From the NCBI RefSeq assembly GCF_001700315.1, contig NZ_MASJ01000003.1:434001-498000 (forward strand): a DNA stretch of 64,000 nt, read 5' to 3'. Below the pieces are notes generated by a model that saw only the letters and a program-made list of their open reading frames with translations, was not told the DNA's origin and searched no databases. Positions 55,443-64,000 of the stretch are shown one piece after another. A program made the translations under genes and the position numbers. The stretch is from Caryophanon tenue (lineage in GTDB: Bacteria > Bacillota > Bacilli > Bacillales_A > Planococcaceae). Every line of letters begins with the position of its first letter. Within the stretch, counting starts at the first letter, position 1.

Positions 55443-56414
55443 TTACGCATTGAAAAAAGCAGATAAATTGACCGTGTCATGACATTCATTGAGCGCGATT
55501 AATAGCTTCAGGCGCGCTTTTTGTCCGTTTAAGCCGTTTGCGAAAATAACGCCTGCATCTTCAAGCTGTTTACCACCACCGTCATAGCCATACACACCTT
55601 CTGCAATCCCGTTAAAGCAGCGCGAGACAAGTACAATCGGCAACCCTTTTTGGACATATTCAATTAATTTTGTCGCAACGGCTGGAGGGACATTCCCTTG
55701 TCCAAGGCCTTCTAGTACAAGTCCGTCATAGCCACATTGCACGATAAAATCAATCGCATCTTCTTCCATACCTGCATATACTTTTAAAAGTGCGACACGT
55801 TTGGAAATCGCTTGGATATCGACATATTGTCGGTGAATCGGTGCGTGGTGGAAATGGATTTTCTTCTTTGTCACAAGCGCAATTGGCCCGTACTGCGGCG
55901 ACTGGAATGTATTGACCGAGCTAGTGGACGTTTTCGTAATATTAAATGCTAAATGCACTTCGTCATTCATCACGACTAAGACGCCTTTTTCACGTGCTTG
56001 TGGGTCGATGGTGACACGAACTGCCTCGACTAAATTATAGACACCATCTGCTCCTAGCTCATTTGAGGAACGCATTGCACCGGTCAGCACAATCGGGAAT
56101 TGAAAGCGTGTTGTCATATCTAAAAAATAGGCAGTTTCTTCGAGTGTATCTGTGCCGTGTGTAATAACGACACCGTCAAGTTGATACAGTTTAGCTTGCT
56201 CGACAATCACATCGCGTAGCAATAGCATATGCTGCGGTGTAATATGTGGAGACGGTAAATTAAAGGCTTCTACTTCAATAATATTGGCATATTGGTGGAG
56301 CGTTTGTTCATTTTTTAATGGGTTTTCATCATTTAAAATGACCGCTCCTGATTCGGTACTCATTTTCATCGAAATTGTTCCGCCAGTATGAATTAATAAA
56401 ATGTTTTTCTTCAA
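55443..56414 (-). CDS. ansA: type I L-asparaginase
   Basis: Hydrolyses asparagine to aspartate and ammonia. 323 aa with both catalytic threonine motifs, ILLIHTGGTISM near the N-terminus and VVITHGTDTLEETAYFL in the middle; no signal peptide, so the cytoplasmic type I. TTG start at 56414 with GAGGTG eight bases upstream. Ammonia release connects it loosely with the glutamine synthetases in the window. Stand-alone, convergent to ypdA. Confidence 0.94.
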   Translation of the reverse strand: MKKNILLIHTGGTISMKMSTESGAVILNDENPLKNEQTLHQYANIIEVEAFNLPSPHITPQHMLLLRDVIVEQAKLYQLDGVVITHGTDTLEETAYFLDMTTRFQFPIVLTGAMRSSNELGADGVYNLVEAVRVTIDPQAREKGVLVVMNDEVHLAFNITKTSTSSVNTFQSPQYGPIALVTKKKIHFHHAPIHRQYVDIQAISKRVALLKVYAGMEEDAIDFIVQCGYDGLVLEGLGQGNVPPAVATKLIEYVQKGLPIVLVSRCFNGIAEGVYGYDGGGKQLEDAGVIFANGLNGQKARLKLLIALNECHDTVNLSAFFNA

Positions 56415-56492
56415 ACGTCAGCACCTCGCACGTATAATTCATTCGCATGTTATACTGATTATAGCAAAAACGGCGAGAAGGGGTTGGAAAAA

Positions 56493-57161
56493 TTGTTCAT
56501 TTTACTGACAGTCGCAATTGCGCCTGGTCTTGCGTTGTTTAGCTATTTTTACTTACGCAATGATATGAAAACGGAGCCGCGTCGAACATTACTTCATTCG
56601 TTCGTTTATGGTGCAGTCATTACGTTTCCAATTTTATTTATGCAATATGTGTTAACGGAAGAAGGTGTGTTTGCGTATCCGTTTATGCAGCATGTTGTCT
56701 TCACAAGTTTTATTGAAGAGTTTTTTAAATGGTTTATATTATATATTGCGATTTATCATCATGTAGAGTTTGATGATCCGTATGATGGTATTTTATATGG
56801 CGCCAGTATTTCGCTAGGGTTTGCGACGGTTGAAAATGTTATTTATCTGTTATCGTATGGATTAGACACCGCCTTTATGCGCGCATTATTACCGGTGTCG
56901 AGCCATGCACTATTTGGTGTGGTGATGGGCTATTATTTAGGGAAATCAAAGTTCACGGACAGCACGAAAAAGTATTTATATTTAGCGCTTTTTGCACCAA
57001 TCGCCTTGCATTTAATGTACAACGGGATTTTAATGTTCCGTGATACGTGGGTGTATTTAATGATTCCGTTTATGTTGTTTTTATGGACGTTCGCCTTACA
57101 TAAAGTAAAAGCGGCGCATGCGCATTTATTAGAACATTTGTATAAGCAGCATAAAATGTAG
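56493..57161 (+). CDS. prsW: intramembrane protease PrsW
   Basis: Membrane-embedded glutamate protease that performs site-1 cleavage of an anti-sigma factor (RsiW in B. subtilis). 222 aa with about seven helices and the family motifs EEFFKWFILYIA (EExxK), FATVENVIYL and HALFGVVMGYYLG. TTG at 56493 gives MFILLTVAIAPGLALFSYFYL, matching Bacillus PrsW, and is nine bases from GAGAAGGGG; the TTG at 56484 abuts that site. No sigW-rsiW genes lie nearby. In B. subtilis sleB-ypeB follow; here ypfA does. Confidence 0.93.
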   Translation: MFILLTVAIAPGLALFSYFYLRNDMKTEPRRTLLHSFVYGAVITFPILFMQYVLTEEGVFAYPFMQHVVFTSFIEEFFKWFILYIAIYHHVEFDDPYDGILYGASISLGFATVENVIYLLSYGLDTAFMRALLPVSSHALFGVVMGYYLGKSKFTDSTKKYLYLALFAPIALHLMYNGILMFRDTWVYLMIPFMLFLWTFALHKVKAAHAHLLEHLYKQHKM

Positions 57162-57289
57162 TGCTAATGATTCAACAAATGGGAGTTAATAGGTAAAAAT
57201 AATGTGATATTTGTATGTCTTTTGTGGCGATGGGTCAGAGTATATGGCATAATAAAAGTACAAATTTTAACGTAAGTGTGGGGAACGAC

Positions 57290-57946
57290 GTGGAATTAAC
57301 AATTGGTATGCAATTAACGCTAGAACCAACATATACAGACCGGAATGAAAAGTTTCGCTGTAAAGTAGTTGAGGTGGATGAGCACATATTCTATATTGAT
57401 TATCCAGTGAATATTGAAACGAAGAAGACCGCTTTTTTAATTGATGGAGCACAATTTTTAGTATTGTTTACAAGCGCAGATGGCAATGCCTCGTTTGCGT
57501 TAAACTCAGAAGTGTTAGGGCGTAAAAATGATGGCATTCCAATGATTGCGATGAAGCGACCTCGCGCGGAAGAAATTGTGAAAGTACAACGACGTGAGTT
57601 TGTACGTGTACAAACGCGTGTAGATGTAGCGATTGCTACCGAGCACATGACGTATCAACTAACAACTGAAGATATTTCAGCAGGTGGCATTGCAGCAATT
57701 TTACGCGGTCATGAGCAACTCGAAGAAAATCAAACGGTAGAACTGACGATTGTGTTGCCATTTGAAAATGGAGATACACATTATGTGATGACGGAAGCTC
57801 GAATTGTGCGTATTTTTGAAAAAGATGATGTGCTGAAAATTGCATCGATTCAATTTGTTGAACCGATGGATGTTGACCAACAATATATTGTACGTTTTTG
57901 TTTTGAACGACAAATTATGCTGCGTAGAAAAGAATTAAATCAATAA
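57290..57946 (+). CDS. ypfA: PilZ domain c-di-GMP receptor, YpfA/YcgR-like
   Basis: 218-aa protein: N-terminal YcgR-like beta domain (TIGMQLTLEPTY ... CKVVEVDEHIFYIDYP) and C-terminal PilZ domain with both c-di-GMP motifs, RREFVRV (RxxxR) and EDISAGGIA (DxSxxG). In B. subtilis the homologue acts as a flagellar brake (DgrA). Start assigned to GTG 57290 after GTGGGGAAC, giving the length of the B. subtilis protein; the ORF extends to 57215 without family support. Suggests a motile organism with c-di-GMP signalling. Confidence 0.9.
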   Translation: MELTIGMQLTLEPTYTDRNEKFRCKVVEVDEHIFYIDYPVNIETKKTAFLIDGAQFLVLFTSADGNASFALNSEVLGRKNDGIPMIAMKRPRAEEIVKVQRREFVRVQTRVDVAIATEHMTYQLTTEDISAGGIAAILRGHEQLEENQTVELTIVLPFENGDTHYVMTEARIVRIFEKDDVLKIASIQFVEPMDVDQQYIVRFCFERQIMLRRKELNQ

Positions 57947-57958
57947 TTACATAGAAAG

Positions 57959-57989
57959 AGTCTCGTAATAATACGAGGCTTTTTTTTTA
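57959..57989 (+). terminator. intrinsic terminator after ypfA
   Basis: Stem AGTCTCGTA / TACGAGGCT, loop ATAA, T-run of eight. Confidence 0.9.
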
Positions 57990-58029
57990 CTTTATGCTAC
58001 AATAAAAGATGTAAGAAAGGGTTGAAATT

Positions 58030-58704
58030 GTGAAGAAAACTATTCAAATTGCAATAGACGGACCAGCAGGCGCTGGCAAAAGTACTATTGCCAAAATCGT
58101 AGCAGAAAAATTAGGATTTACGTATATTGACACAGGTGCAATGTACCGAGCGATTACGTATAAAGCACTTCAACAAGGTGTTTCTTTAGCAGATGAAGCG
58201 GCACTATCAGAGCTTTTACGTCAATCAACAATTACATTAAAGCCGTCTGAACGTGGGCAGCTTGTCTTTTTAGATGGACAAGACGTATCGGAAGTCATCC
58301 GTACAAATGATGTGACGGCTTCTGTATCGGAAGTAGCGGCACATGCAGACATTCGTGAGCAAATGGTGGCAGCACAGCAACAATTAGCGGAAGCGGGCGG
58401 CGTTGTCATGGATGGGCGTGATATTGCGTCACATGTATTGCCACAAGCAGAGCTAAAAGTGTTTATGTCAGCAACGGTTGAAGAACGTGCACGTCGTCGT
58501 TTTGTCGACAATGAAAAGCGTGGTATTCCCGCAACAATCGAATCATTAATCGAAGATATCGCACGCCGTGATAAATTAGATAGTGAACGCGAAGTATCAC
58601 CGCTAGTGCAGGCTGATGATGCCATTTACTTAGATACAACATCGCTGACAATTGATGAAGCTGCAGAAGAAATTCTACGTTTAGCAAATGCGCAAATGAA
58701 CTAA
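58030..58704 (+). CDS. cmk: cytidylate kinase
   Basis: Phosphorylates CMP and dCMP. 224 aa with P-loop [23 protein letters not shown] (residues 8-30), [16 protein letters not shown] and the NMP-binding [20 protein letters not shown], then RARRRF. GTG start at 58030 after AAGAAAGGG. Followed by the S1-like gene, the same order as cmk-ypfD in B. subtilis and cmk-rpsA in many bacteria. Confidence 0.96.
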   Translation: MKKTIQIAIDGPAGAGKSTIAKIVAEKLGFTYIDTGAMYRAITYKALQQGVSLADEAALSELLRQSTITLKPSERGQLVFLDGQDVSEVIRTNDVTASVSEVAAHADIREQMVAAQQQLAEAGGVVMDGRDIASHVLPQAELKVFMSATVEERARRRFVDNEKRGIPATIESLIEDIARRDKLDSEREVSPLVQADDAIYLDTTSLTIDEAAEEILRLANAQMN

Positions 58705-58788
58705 TTTTTCAAATTTTTAACTTATTTTTTGTTTTTATTAACAAGATAGACTACAATAGAGTTGGAAAGATGCGAAGGAGGGTTACAT

Positions 58789-59961
58789 ATGTCTGAAGAA
58801 ATGAACTTAGGATCAAGCCAAGAATTTAACGAAGGTGACATCGTCCAAGCGACTGCCGTGCAGGTCGATGATAAATCTGTAACAGTAACAATTGAGGGTG
58901 CTCCATTTGATGGAATTGTCCCAATTAGTGAGTTATCGAGCTTACACGTTGAAAAAGCTTCTGATGCAGTAGCTGTAGGTGATAAGTTAGAACTCATCAT
59001 TACAAAAGTTGAAGAAGAAAACTTTGTGTTGTCAAAGCGTAAAGTCGATGCTTTAAATGCATGGGATAAGCTTGAAGCGCAATTTGAAGCGGGTGAAATC
59101 TTTGAAGCGGAAGTAAAAGACGTTGTCAAAGGTGGTCTAGTAGTTGATTTAGGTGTACGTGGATTCGTTCCCGCATCGCTTGTAGAAGATTATTTTGTAG
59201 AGGAATTTGACGATTACAAAGGGCGCACATTAGCGTTCAAAATTGTTGAGTTAGATAAAGATAAAGGACGCTTAATTTTATCACACCGCGCAGTGGTCGA
59301 AGATGAAAAGAAAGCGAAAAAACAAAATGTCATTGAAACCATTTCAGTGGGCGATGAGCTAGACGGTACGGTACAACGTATTGCAGCATTTGGCGCATTT
59401 GTTGATTTAGGTGGCATTGATGGTTTAGTGCACATTTCACAGCTATCACATCAACATGTATCAGATGTATCAGATGTGTTAACGGAAGGACAGGAAGTGC
59501 GTGTCAAAGTATTATCTGTTGATACTGCAAATGAGCGTATTTCGTTATCAATTAAAGATACGCAACCTGGTCCGTGGGATAGCATTGAAGAAAAAGCACC
59601 TGTTGATGCTGTATTAACGGGTACAGTTCGTCGTTTAGTGCCATTTGGCGCATTCGTTGAAGTGTTCCCTGGTGTTGAAGGACTTGTGCATATTTCTCAA
59701 ATTTCTCATAAGCATATCGGAACACCACATGAAGTATTAACAGAAGGTGACGAGGTGCAAGTGAAAGTGCTGGAAGTAAGTGGTGAAGAAGGCAATCGCC
59801 GTTTATCATTAAGCATTAAGCAGCTGCAAGAAAATGATGCACAGCAAGAGAGTGCTGCAGCAGCAGATGAATCATATGAGTTACCAGAAGAAAATAGTGG
59901 CTTCTCATTTGCAGATGTGATTGGTGATCAACTAAAAGCATTTAAAAAAGACGAAGAATAA
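58789..59961 (+). CDS. rpsA: 30S ribosomal protein S1 homologue (YpfD)
   Basis: 390-aa RNA-binding protein with four S1 domains (approximately residues 15-85, 102-170, 188-258 and 274-346); the third and fourth are the most canonical ([53 protein letters not shown]). Shorter than the six-domain S1 of Gram-negatives, as usual in Bacillales, where it is not essential for translation. Acidic C-terminus. ATG 58789 after GAAGGAGGG. Confidence 0.94.
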   Translation: MSEEMNLGSSQEFNEGDIVQATAVQVDDKSVTVTIEGAPFDGIVPISELSSLHVEKASDAVAVGDKLELIITKVEEENFVLSKRKVDALNAWDKLEAQFEAGEIFEAEVKDVVKGGLVVDLGVRGFVPASLVEDYFVEEFDDYKGRTLAFKIVELDKDKGRLILSHRAVVEDEKKAKKQNVIETISVGDELDGTVQRIAAFGAFVDLGGIDGLVHISQLSHQHVSDVSDVLTEGQEVRVKVLSVDTANERISLSIKDTQPGPWDSIEEKAPVDAVLTGTVRRLVPFGAFVEVFPGVEGLVHISQISHKHIGTPHEVLTEGDEVQVKVLEVSGEEGNRRLSLSIKQLQENDAQQESAAAADESYELPEENSGFSFADVIGDQLKAFKKDEE

Positions 59962-59963
59962 AA

Positions 59964-60002
59964 AAAATGAGCCGTTCGCATTGCGAATGGCTCGTTTTTT
60001 TA
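59964..60002. terminator. bidirectional terminator between rpsA-like gene and spo0M
   Basis: Stem ATGAGCCGTTCGCA / TGCGAATGGCTCGT with G-U pairs, A-run before and T-run after. Confidence 0.9.
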
Positions 60003-60770
60003 TGCGTGTTGTTGAATGATTTGTTGCAGTTTTTGCGCAAGCACTGGTACGTCTTGTGTAGATACTGTAACGCGTACGAAGGATTCATCCATATCAAGTG
60101 CCTCTGCAAATAAGCTGCTGAGTCCACGAACTTTACGGTCGATTTGAATGAGTAGCTCTGCAGAATGCGCACTTTGTGATAAAAACATCACTTCTACTTC
60201 ATCGAGACGACCACGGAAAGCGCCACTCGTTGGCACAAATTCAAACTCTTGAACGAATGGGTAACGGTTACGGTAACGCGGCGGTGCAGCCTCACATGCG
60301 ACTTCACGTAAGCGGAAACCAAGTGATTGTACAGCATTCAATACTTCAGTAACAAGTACAGTAGGTTGTACCGAAATATAATCTTTATCGGTTGGGTCAA
60401 TTGCCATCGCAATATCAAGTGCTGTATGTACCCAGACGCGTGTTTTACCCATTGTAATAGGTGTTTCATATGGTAGTATAAATGAAAATGGAATTTCTTT
60501 TTGTTCGCGGGCGCTAATCGTAAATGGCTCACTTACGCGTACACGCTCTAATTCAAGCTGTTCGTCAAATTTCGTATCATTCATTTCTTTCTCGTATGTT
60601 GTATAAAGAATTAATGAAATGGCGTCAATCGTTTGTTCAACATCGCCACCTTGAATACGAACGACTCCTTGTAATGTATCTCCAACGCGGTACGATGTAT
60701 TCGTTAGTACCGTATCCACAGTTGCTGCACCGACACCGAAACTAGCGAGTGCTTTTTTGAAAAATGACAT
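60000..60770 (-). CDS. spo0M: Spo0M family arrestin-like protein
   Basis: 256-aa protein of the SpoOM family: opening MSFFKKALASFGVGAATVDTVL, beta-rich arrestin-like body with GDTLQGVVRIQGGDVEQ and EIPFSFILPYETP, and a C-terminal part with SGAFRGRLDEVEVMFL. In B. subtilis Spo0M influences sporulation initiation but also vegetative cell morphology, and the family occurs in non-spore-formers, so presence does not by itself show sporulation. ATG 60770 with GGAGGC upstream on the minus strand. Confidence 0.93.
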   Translation of the reverse strand: MSFFKKALASFGVGAATVDTVLTNTSYRVGDTLQGVVRIQGGDVEQTIDAISLILYTTYEKEMNDTKFDEQLELERVRVSEPFTISAREQKEIPFSFILPYETPITMGKTRVWVHTALDIAMAIDPTDKDYISVQPTVLVTEVLNAVQSLGFRLREVACEAAPPRYRNRYPFVQEFEFVPTSGAFRGRLDEVEVMFLSQSAHSAELLIQIDRKVRGLSSLFAEALDMDESFVRVTVSTQDVPVLAQKLQQIIQQHA

Positions 60771-60931
60771 AAAAATGCCTCCTTATAAATAGTTCATCTA
60801 TAAATATACGTATGAAGTTCTGGAAGGTTTCACAATACTAAATTGAACTTTTAGTATAAATATAGTGTATCCTTTATAATGGGCAAGAATAAATCGGAAA
60901 CTAGTGAGTAGTATAAAGATTGGAGGAGCAC

Positions 60932-61792
60932 ATGAATAATCGGAAACGTCATGTGGCAGACATCGCCTTGTCATTATTTATTGAACAAGGTGTACAGCAA
61001 ACATCGATACAGGAAATTATTGAGCAAGCGAATATCTCTAAAGGAACGTTTTATAATTATTTTGCGTCTAAAAATGAGTGTATTGCCGAAATATTAGAGT
61101 TGCTACGTTATGAGGCCAGTCAAACACGTTTAGCAATTGAGGTTGGAAAAGATTCAGCCGACCGTGATGTGTTTATTGACCAAGTTTCAGCTTTAATTCA
61201 AATGAATGAAGAGCGCCATTTACATTTACTATTTGAAGGGTTATTACATTCTAATGAACAAGAGTTAAAAAAACTTGTGTTGCAGCATCGTTTACATGAA
61301 CTACGTTGGCTACAGCAGCGTTTAGTTGATATATACGGCTTTAATGTTGAACAAATTTCGTATGAAGCGGCGATTTTATTACATGGTATGATACAGCATA
61401 TGTTATTTATGGCACGTATTACACATAGTGCCTATTCATTGCGCCAGTTAATTGCCTCTATTTTTTCATACATGGAGCTGATTTTACCGAATATGATCGT
61501 TACATTTGTCGATTTGGCAAGTGTCGAAATGTTAGAAGGGCGTGTTTCACAGCGGAATGTATCGAAAGAAGAAGTCATAGAAGCGGCACATGCTATATTA
61601 GCGCAAGTCGTGACGAATGAGCAGCGAGAGCTTATTGTAGCATTTATTGAAGAGCTAGAGCGTGTAGAACCGCGTTTATCGGTATTGCGGGCGATTTTGC
61701 CAGCGATTCCACAGAGCTTCGTACAATCGCCTCTTGAGGCACAAGTGCAGCAATTTGTGAATACAGCATGGTTTTATGTCAAAGTAAAGTAG
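60932..61792 (+). CDS. TetR/AcrR family transcriptional regulator
   Basis: 286-aa regulator, long for the family. N-terminal HTH: RHVADIALSLFIEQGVQQTSIQEIIEQANISKGTFYNYFASKNECIAEIL. The remaining 220 residues are helical and ligand-binding in type; an additional C-terminal helical segment (residues 200-286) is unusual. Ligand and targets unknown. Start ATG after TTGGAGGAGC (in-frame TTG at 60920 belongs to that site). The lipoprotein gene starts 9 bp downstream and is probably co-transcribed. Confidence 0.88.
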   Translation: MNNRKRHVADIALSLFIEQGVQQTSIQEIIEQANISKGTFYNYFASKNECIAEILELLRYEASQTRLAIEVGKDSADRDVFIDQVSALIQMNEERHLHLLFEGLLHSNEQELKKLVLQHRLHELRWLQQRLVDIYGFNVEQISYEAAILLHGMIQHMLFMARITHSAYSLRQLIASIFSYMELILPNMIVTFVDLASVEMLEGRVSQRNVSKEEVIEAAHAILAQVVTNEQRELIVAFIEELERVEPRLSVLRAILPAIPQSFVQSPLEAQVQQFVNTAWFYVKVK

Positions 61793-61801
61793 GTGTGATG
61801 G

Positions 61802-62209
61802 GTGAGAAAGTGGTTACCGTTCGTGTTAATTTTGTTGCTAGTAGCGTGTAGTGATGAGCAACAACAAGGTGTGTTTCTATACAAAAACGCATATATAGGC
61901 GATGCATCAGCTGTTTCAGCAATTGTCGAGCAGCTAGAAAATAGCGAGCAATTTATGCAGATGGAGCTGTTCACAACAGCGAAGCCTTACGCAGTCAATT
62001 TGCAGTATGCACATATTTCAGAGCAGCAGGCAATGCGTAATGCCACGTATATATTTACGCTTGTACAAAATGTCGATGTGGTGCAGTTTACATTTGCTGA
62101 CGAACAGTACGAGTTAACACGCCAAGAGATTGAAAGTGTATACGGGCTTGATGTTCGAAATATACATGACGAACAGAAGCTACAGGCGTTAATCGAAGAA
62201 AAATTGTGA
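61802..62209 (+). CDS. lipoprotein, DUF4825-like
   Basis: 135 aa with a lipoprotein signal (KWLPFVLILLLVAC, lipidated Cys16) and a short extracytoplasmic domain beginning FLYKNAYIGDASAVSAIVEQL, which resembles the DUF4825 pattern. Function unknown. GTG start nine bases after the TetR-type gene, with GTAGGTGTGATGG upstream; the two form a small operon. Followed by a strong terminator. Confidence 0.75.
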   Translation: MRKWLPFVLILLLVACSDEQQQGVFLYKNAYIGDASAVSAIVEQLENSEQFMQMELFTTAKPYAVNLQYAHISEQQAMRNATYIFTLVQNVDVVQFTFADEQYELTRQEIESVYGLDVRNIHDEQKLQALIEEKL

Positions 62210-62261
62210 GGCTAAATAAGGTCGTCTAAAATAGCGCGTGGACAGAACGTGATATCTCATA

Positions 62262-62306
62262 AAAATCCCCTTCAGCAATTGTGACTGCTGAAGGGGGTTT
62301 TATGTT
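62262..62306. terminator. bidirectional terminator between lipoprotein and YflT-like genes
   Basis: Perfect 11-bp stem CCCCTTCAGCA / TGCTGAAGGGG (62267-62277 / 62286-62296), loop ATTGTGAC, A-run before and T-rich tail after. Confidence 0.92.
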
Positions 62307-62313
62307 TTTTTGT

Positions 62314-62766
62314 CTAGTCACGACGACGGAATAATTCAATATCTTCTATATGGTCTTTTGCTTGGCGTTGTTCGTCGCGTTGGATTTCTGTACCGATTGG
62401 ACCTTCCTCGATATGAACATCACTTTTTTCGCGTGTTGCTTGATGCGCATCTTGTAAATTATCTTTCGATACCATATATACGATTGCACCGCCAAGATGC
62501 AGTAGCGTTAAATAATCATCTAGTTTGCTTTCTGCGACACCGATGTCACGCAGTGCTTCGGCTGACGGCTCCCCACCACTTAAAATCGCTTTTGCGTGAT
62601 TCCCGATTGTATCTGATTTTTCGACGTCGACCGATGTGTAGTCTTTATATGCCTCTGTGTCTTCCGCTAAAATCGTTAATTCGTCTTTTGTATAGCCCTC
62701 TGCTTGAAGTGTTTCGAGCAAATGTTGTAGCTCTGTTACATCTTTTACCGCTTCAATTCTATTCAT
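62314..62766 (-). CDS. YflT-type general stress protein
   Basis: 150-aa protein with a ferredoxin-like YflT domain in the first 100 residues (VKDVTELQHLLETLQAEGYTKDELTILAEDTEAY ... LDDYLTLLHLGGAIVYM) and a charged tail (IQRDEQRQAKDHIEDIELFRRRD). Relatives are SigB-dependent heat/salt stress proteins in B. subtilis, of unknown biochemistry. ATG 62766 is nine bases from AAGGAGGC; an in-frame TTG lies at 62772. Confidence 0.83.
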   Translation of the reverse strand: MNRIEAVKDVTELQHLLETLQAEGYTKDELTILAEDTEAYKDYTSVDVEKSDTIGNHAKAILSGGEPSAEALRDIGVAESKLDDYLTLLHLGGAIVYMVSKDNLQDAHQATREKSDVHIEEGPIGTEIQRDEQRQAKDHIEDIELFRRRD

Positions 62767-62943
62767 TGTCAAATTGCCTCCTTTAACGTTCTCTTAGGCT
62801 ATGTTCCACAAATGATATAAAATTAAACCTTTTCATCATTGTACTATCCGTCAATGGATTTCGTGTGATATAATCAAGTCTTTGAGGTATAATACATTGT
62901 GGATTATTATACAAACACTGAAAGTTGGAAGGATGAAAACGAT

Positions 62944-64000
62944 ATGACAAAACCAGTAATCGCTATCGTTGGTCGTCCGAACGTTGGTAAATCAACAATT
63001 TTTAACCGTATTGTTGGTGAACGTGTATCAATCGTCGAGGATATCCCTGGCGTAACACGTGACCGTATTTATAGTTCGGCTGAATGGCTAACGCATGATT
63101 TTAATATTATTGATACAGGCGGCATTGAAATTAGTGACGCACCATTTATGGAGCAAATTCGTCAACAAGCAGAAATCGCTATTGATGAGGCAGATGTTAT
63201 TATCTTTATGACGAATGGTCGTGAAGGTGTAACATTAGCAGATGAGCAAGTAGCAAAAATGCTTTACAAAACAAAAAAACCAATCGTGCTTGCGGTTAAC
63301 AAAATTGATAACCCTGATATGCGCGAAATGATGTACGACTTCTATTCATTAGGCTTTGGTGACCCGTTCCCAATTTCTGGTTCACACGGTTTAGGTTTAG
63401 GGGATTTATTAGATGAGTGTGCGAAAAACTTCCCACAAGACAACGAGGAGCAATACGGTGAGGATGTCATTAAGTTCTCATTAATCGGTCGTCCAAACGT
63501 TGGTAAATCATCATTAGTAAATGCCTTTTTAGGTCAAGACCGCGTTATCGTATCAGATGTTGCGGGTACGACACGTGATGCGATTGATAGCCCGTATGAA
63601 TATGATGGACAAGAGTATGTCATTATTGATACAGCTGGTATGCGTAAAAAAGGGAAAGTGTACGAAACGACAGAAAAATATTCTGTATTACGTGCATTAC
63701 GTGCTATTGAACGCTCAGACGTTGTATTAGTTGTTCTAAATGCAGACGAAGGCATTCAAGAACAAGATAAAAAAATCGCTGGTTATGCGCATGAAGCAGG
63801 GAAAGCCGTTGTAATCGTTGTTAATAAATGGGATGCTGTTGAAAAAGACGAGAAAACGATGAATTTCTATACAGAGCAAATTCGTGAGCACTTCTTATTC
63901 TTAGACTACGCACCAATTATTTTCGTATCAGCGAAAACGCGTAAACGTGTACACCAAATTTTACCGGTTATTCAACGTGCAAGTGAAAACCACGCAATGC
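62944..64000 (+). CDS. der: ribosome-biogenesis GTPase Der (5' part, runs off the window)
   Basis: Tandem-domain GTPase required for 50S assembly. The frame is open from ATG 62944 to the window end (352 codons of about 436). GTPase domain 1: [36 protein letters not shown]; domain 2: [54 protein letters not shown]. Ribosome site TTGGAAGGATG. The C-terminal KH-like domain is outside. Follows ypfD region as in B. subtilis. Confidence 0.97.
   Translation, partial: MTKPVIAIVGRPNVGKSTIFNRIVGERVSIVEDIPGVTRDRIYSSAEWLTHDFNIIDTGGIEISDAPFMEQIRQQAEIAIDEADVIIFMTNGREGVTLADEQVAKMLYKTKKPIVLAVNKIDNPDMREMMYDFYSLGFGDPFPISGSHGLGLGDLLDECAKNFPQDNEEQYGEDVIKFSLIGRPNVGKSSLVNAFLGQDRVIVSDVAGTTRDAIDSPYEYDGQEYVIIDTAGMRKKGKVYETTEKYSVLRALRAIERSDVVLVVLNADEGIQEQDKKIAGYAHEAGKAVVIVVNKWDAVEKDEKTMNFYTEQIREHFLFLDYAPIIFVSAKTRKRVHQILPVIQRASENHAM

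Noticed and set aside
62310-62786. 158-codon plus-strand ORF opposite the YflT-like gene
   Set aside because: No ribosome site, overlaps a terminator, low-complexity Leu/Arg/His product; the minus-strand frame has family signatures and a good start.

Overview
The window is a gene-dense chromosomal segment of a low-to-moderate GC Gram-positive bacterium of the order Bacillales. ResA-ResE, GlnR/GlnA, LexA/YneA, FapR and SOS operators, strong AGGAGG-type ribosome sites, many GTG/TTG starts and U-tract terminators all point there. Gene order follows Bacillus subtilis in two long blocks: mutS-mutL-miaA-hfq-ynbB-glnRA-dapF-lexA-yneAB-ynzC-tkt-yneF, then yqkD/E/F-nudF-fur-xerD-deoB-lysA-ribT-ypuF-scpAB-rluB-resABCDE-ribU-fer-ypbB-recS-ypbE-ypbG-ypdA-prsW-ypfA-cmk-ypfD-der. 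Planococcaceae (Kurthia/Caryophanon/Lysinibacillus-like) is my best guess. Every spore gene that interrupts the second block in B. subtilis (spoIIM, dacF-spoIIA-sigF-spoVA, dacB-spmAB, sleB-ypeB) is missing, so an asporogenous member is likely.

Layout. 1-6.4 kb: mismatch repair (mutS 3' part, mutL), an alpha/beta hydrolase, miaA, hfq and a rhodanese. 6.5-10.7 kb: a TRIC-type membrane protein, an YnbB-like PLP enzyme, DedA, a thioredoxin lipoprotein and MenA. 10.7-12.8 kb: glnRA copy 1. 12.9-13.6 kb: a protein made of 28 tandem G-Y-N/D-x-x units. 13.7-16.6 kb: dapF and the divergent SOS module lexA / yneA-yneB, then ynzC. 16.7-24.8 kb: tkt, yneF, yqkD, yqkE, an Spx paralogue with CSSS instead of CxxC, a VanZ protein, an aldo/keto reductase, nudF, fur and xerD. 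24.9-29.7 kb: deoB, a pyrimidine nucleoside phosphorylase, lysA, a 29-residue membrane peptide gene and ribT. 29.7-38.8 kb: ypuF, scpAB, rluB and the resABC-resDE cytochrome c maturation and two-component genes. 38.9-40.0 kb: FMN riboswitch plus ribU. 40.1-42.0 kb: glnRA copy 2. 42.0-50.2 kb, minus strand: WYL regulator, FapR-controlled fabI, the sulfite-reduction/siroheme operon cobA-sirB-yezD-cysJ-cysI, and ferredoxin. 50.2-64 kb: ypbB, recS, a LysM protein, a phosphoesterase, bacillithiol-disulfide reductase YpdA, asparaginase, prsW, a PilZ protein, cmk, an S1-like protein, Spo0M, a TetR regulator, a lipoprotein, a YflT-type stress protein and the 5' part of der.

The most unusual signals are the duplicated glnRA module and the repeat protein. 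The two glnRA copies share a pair of GlnR operators with identical 23-bp spacing, but differ at the GlnR C-terminal tail and at the GlnA glutamate-loop residue 240. Next come the CSSS Spx paralogue, the unannotated 29-aa ORF after lysA, and a GTC(A/T)GAC motif before each of deoB, pdp and lysA. No tRNA, rRNA, IS element, prophage or CRISPR array was seen.
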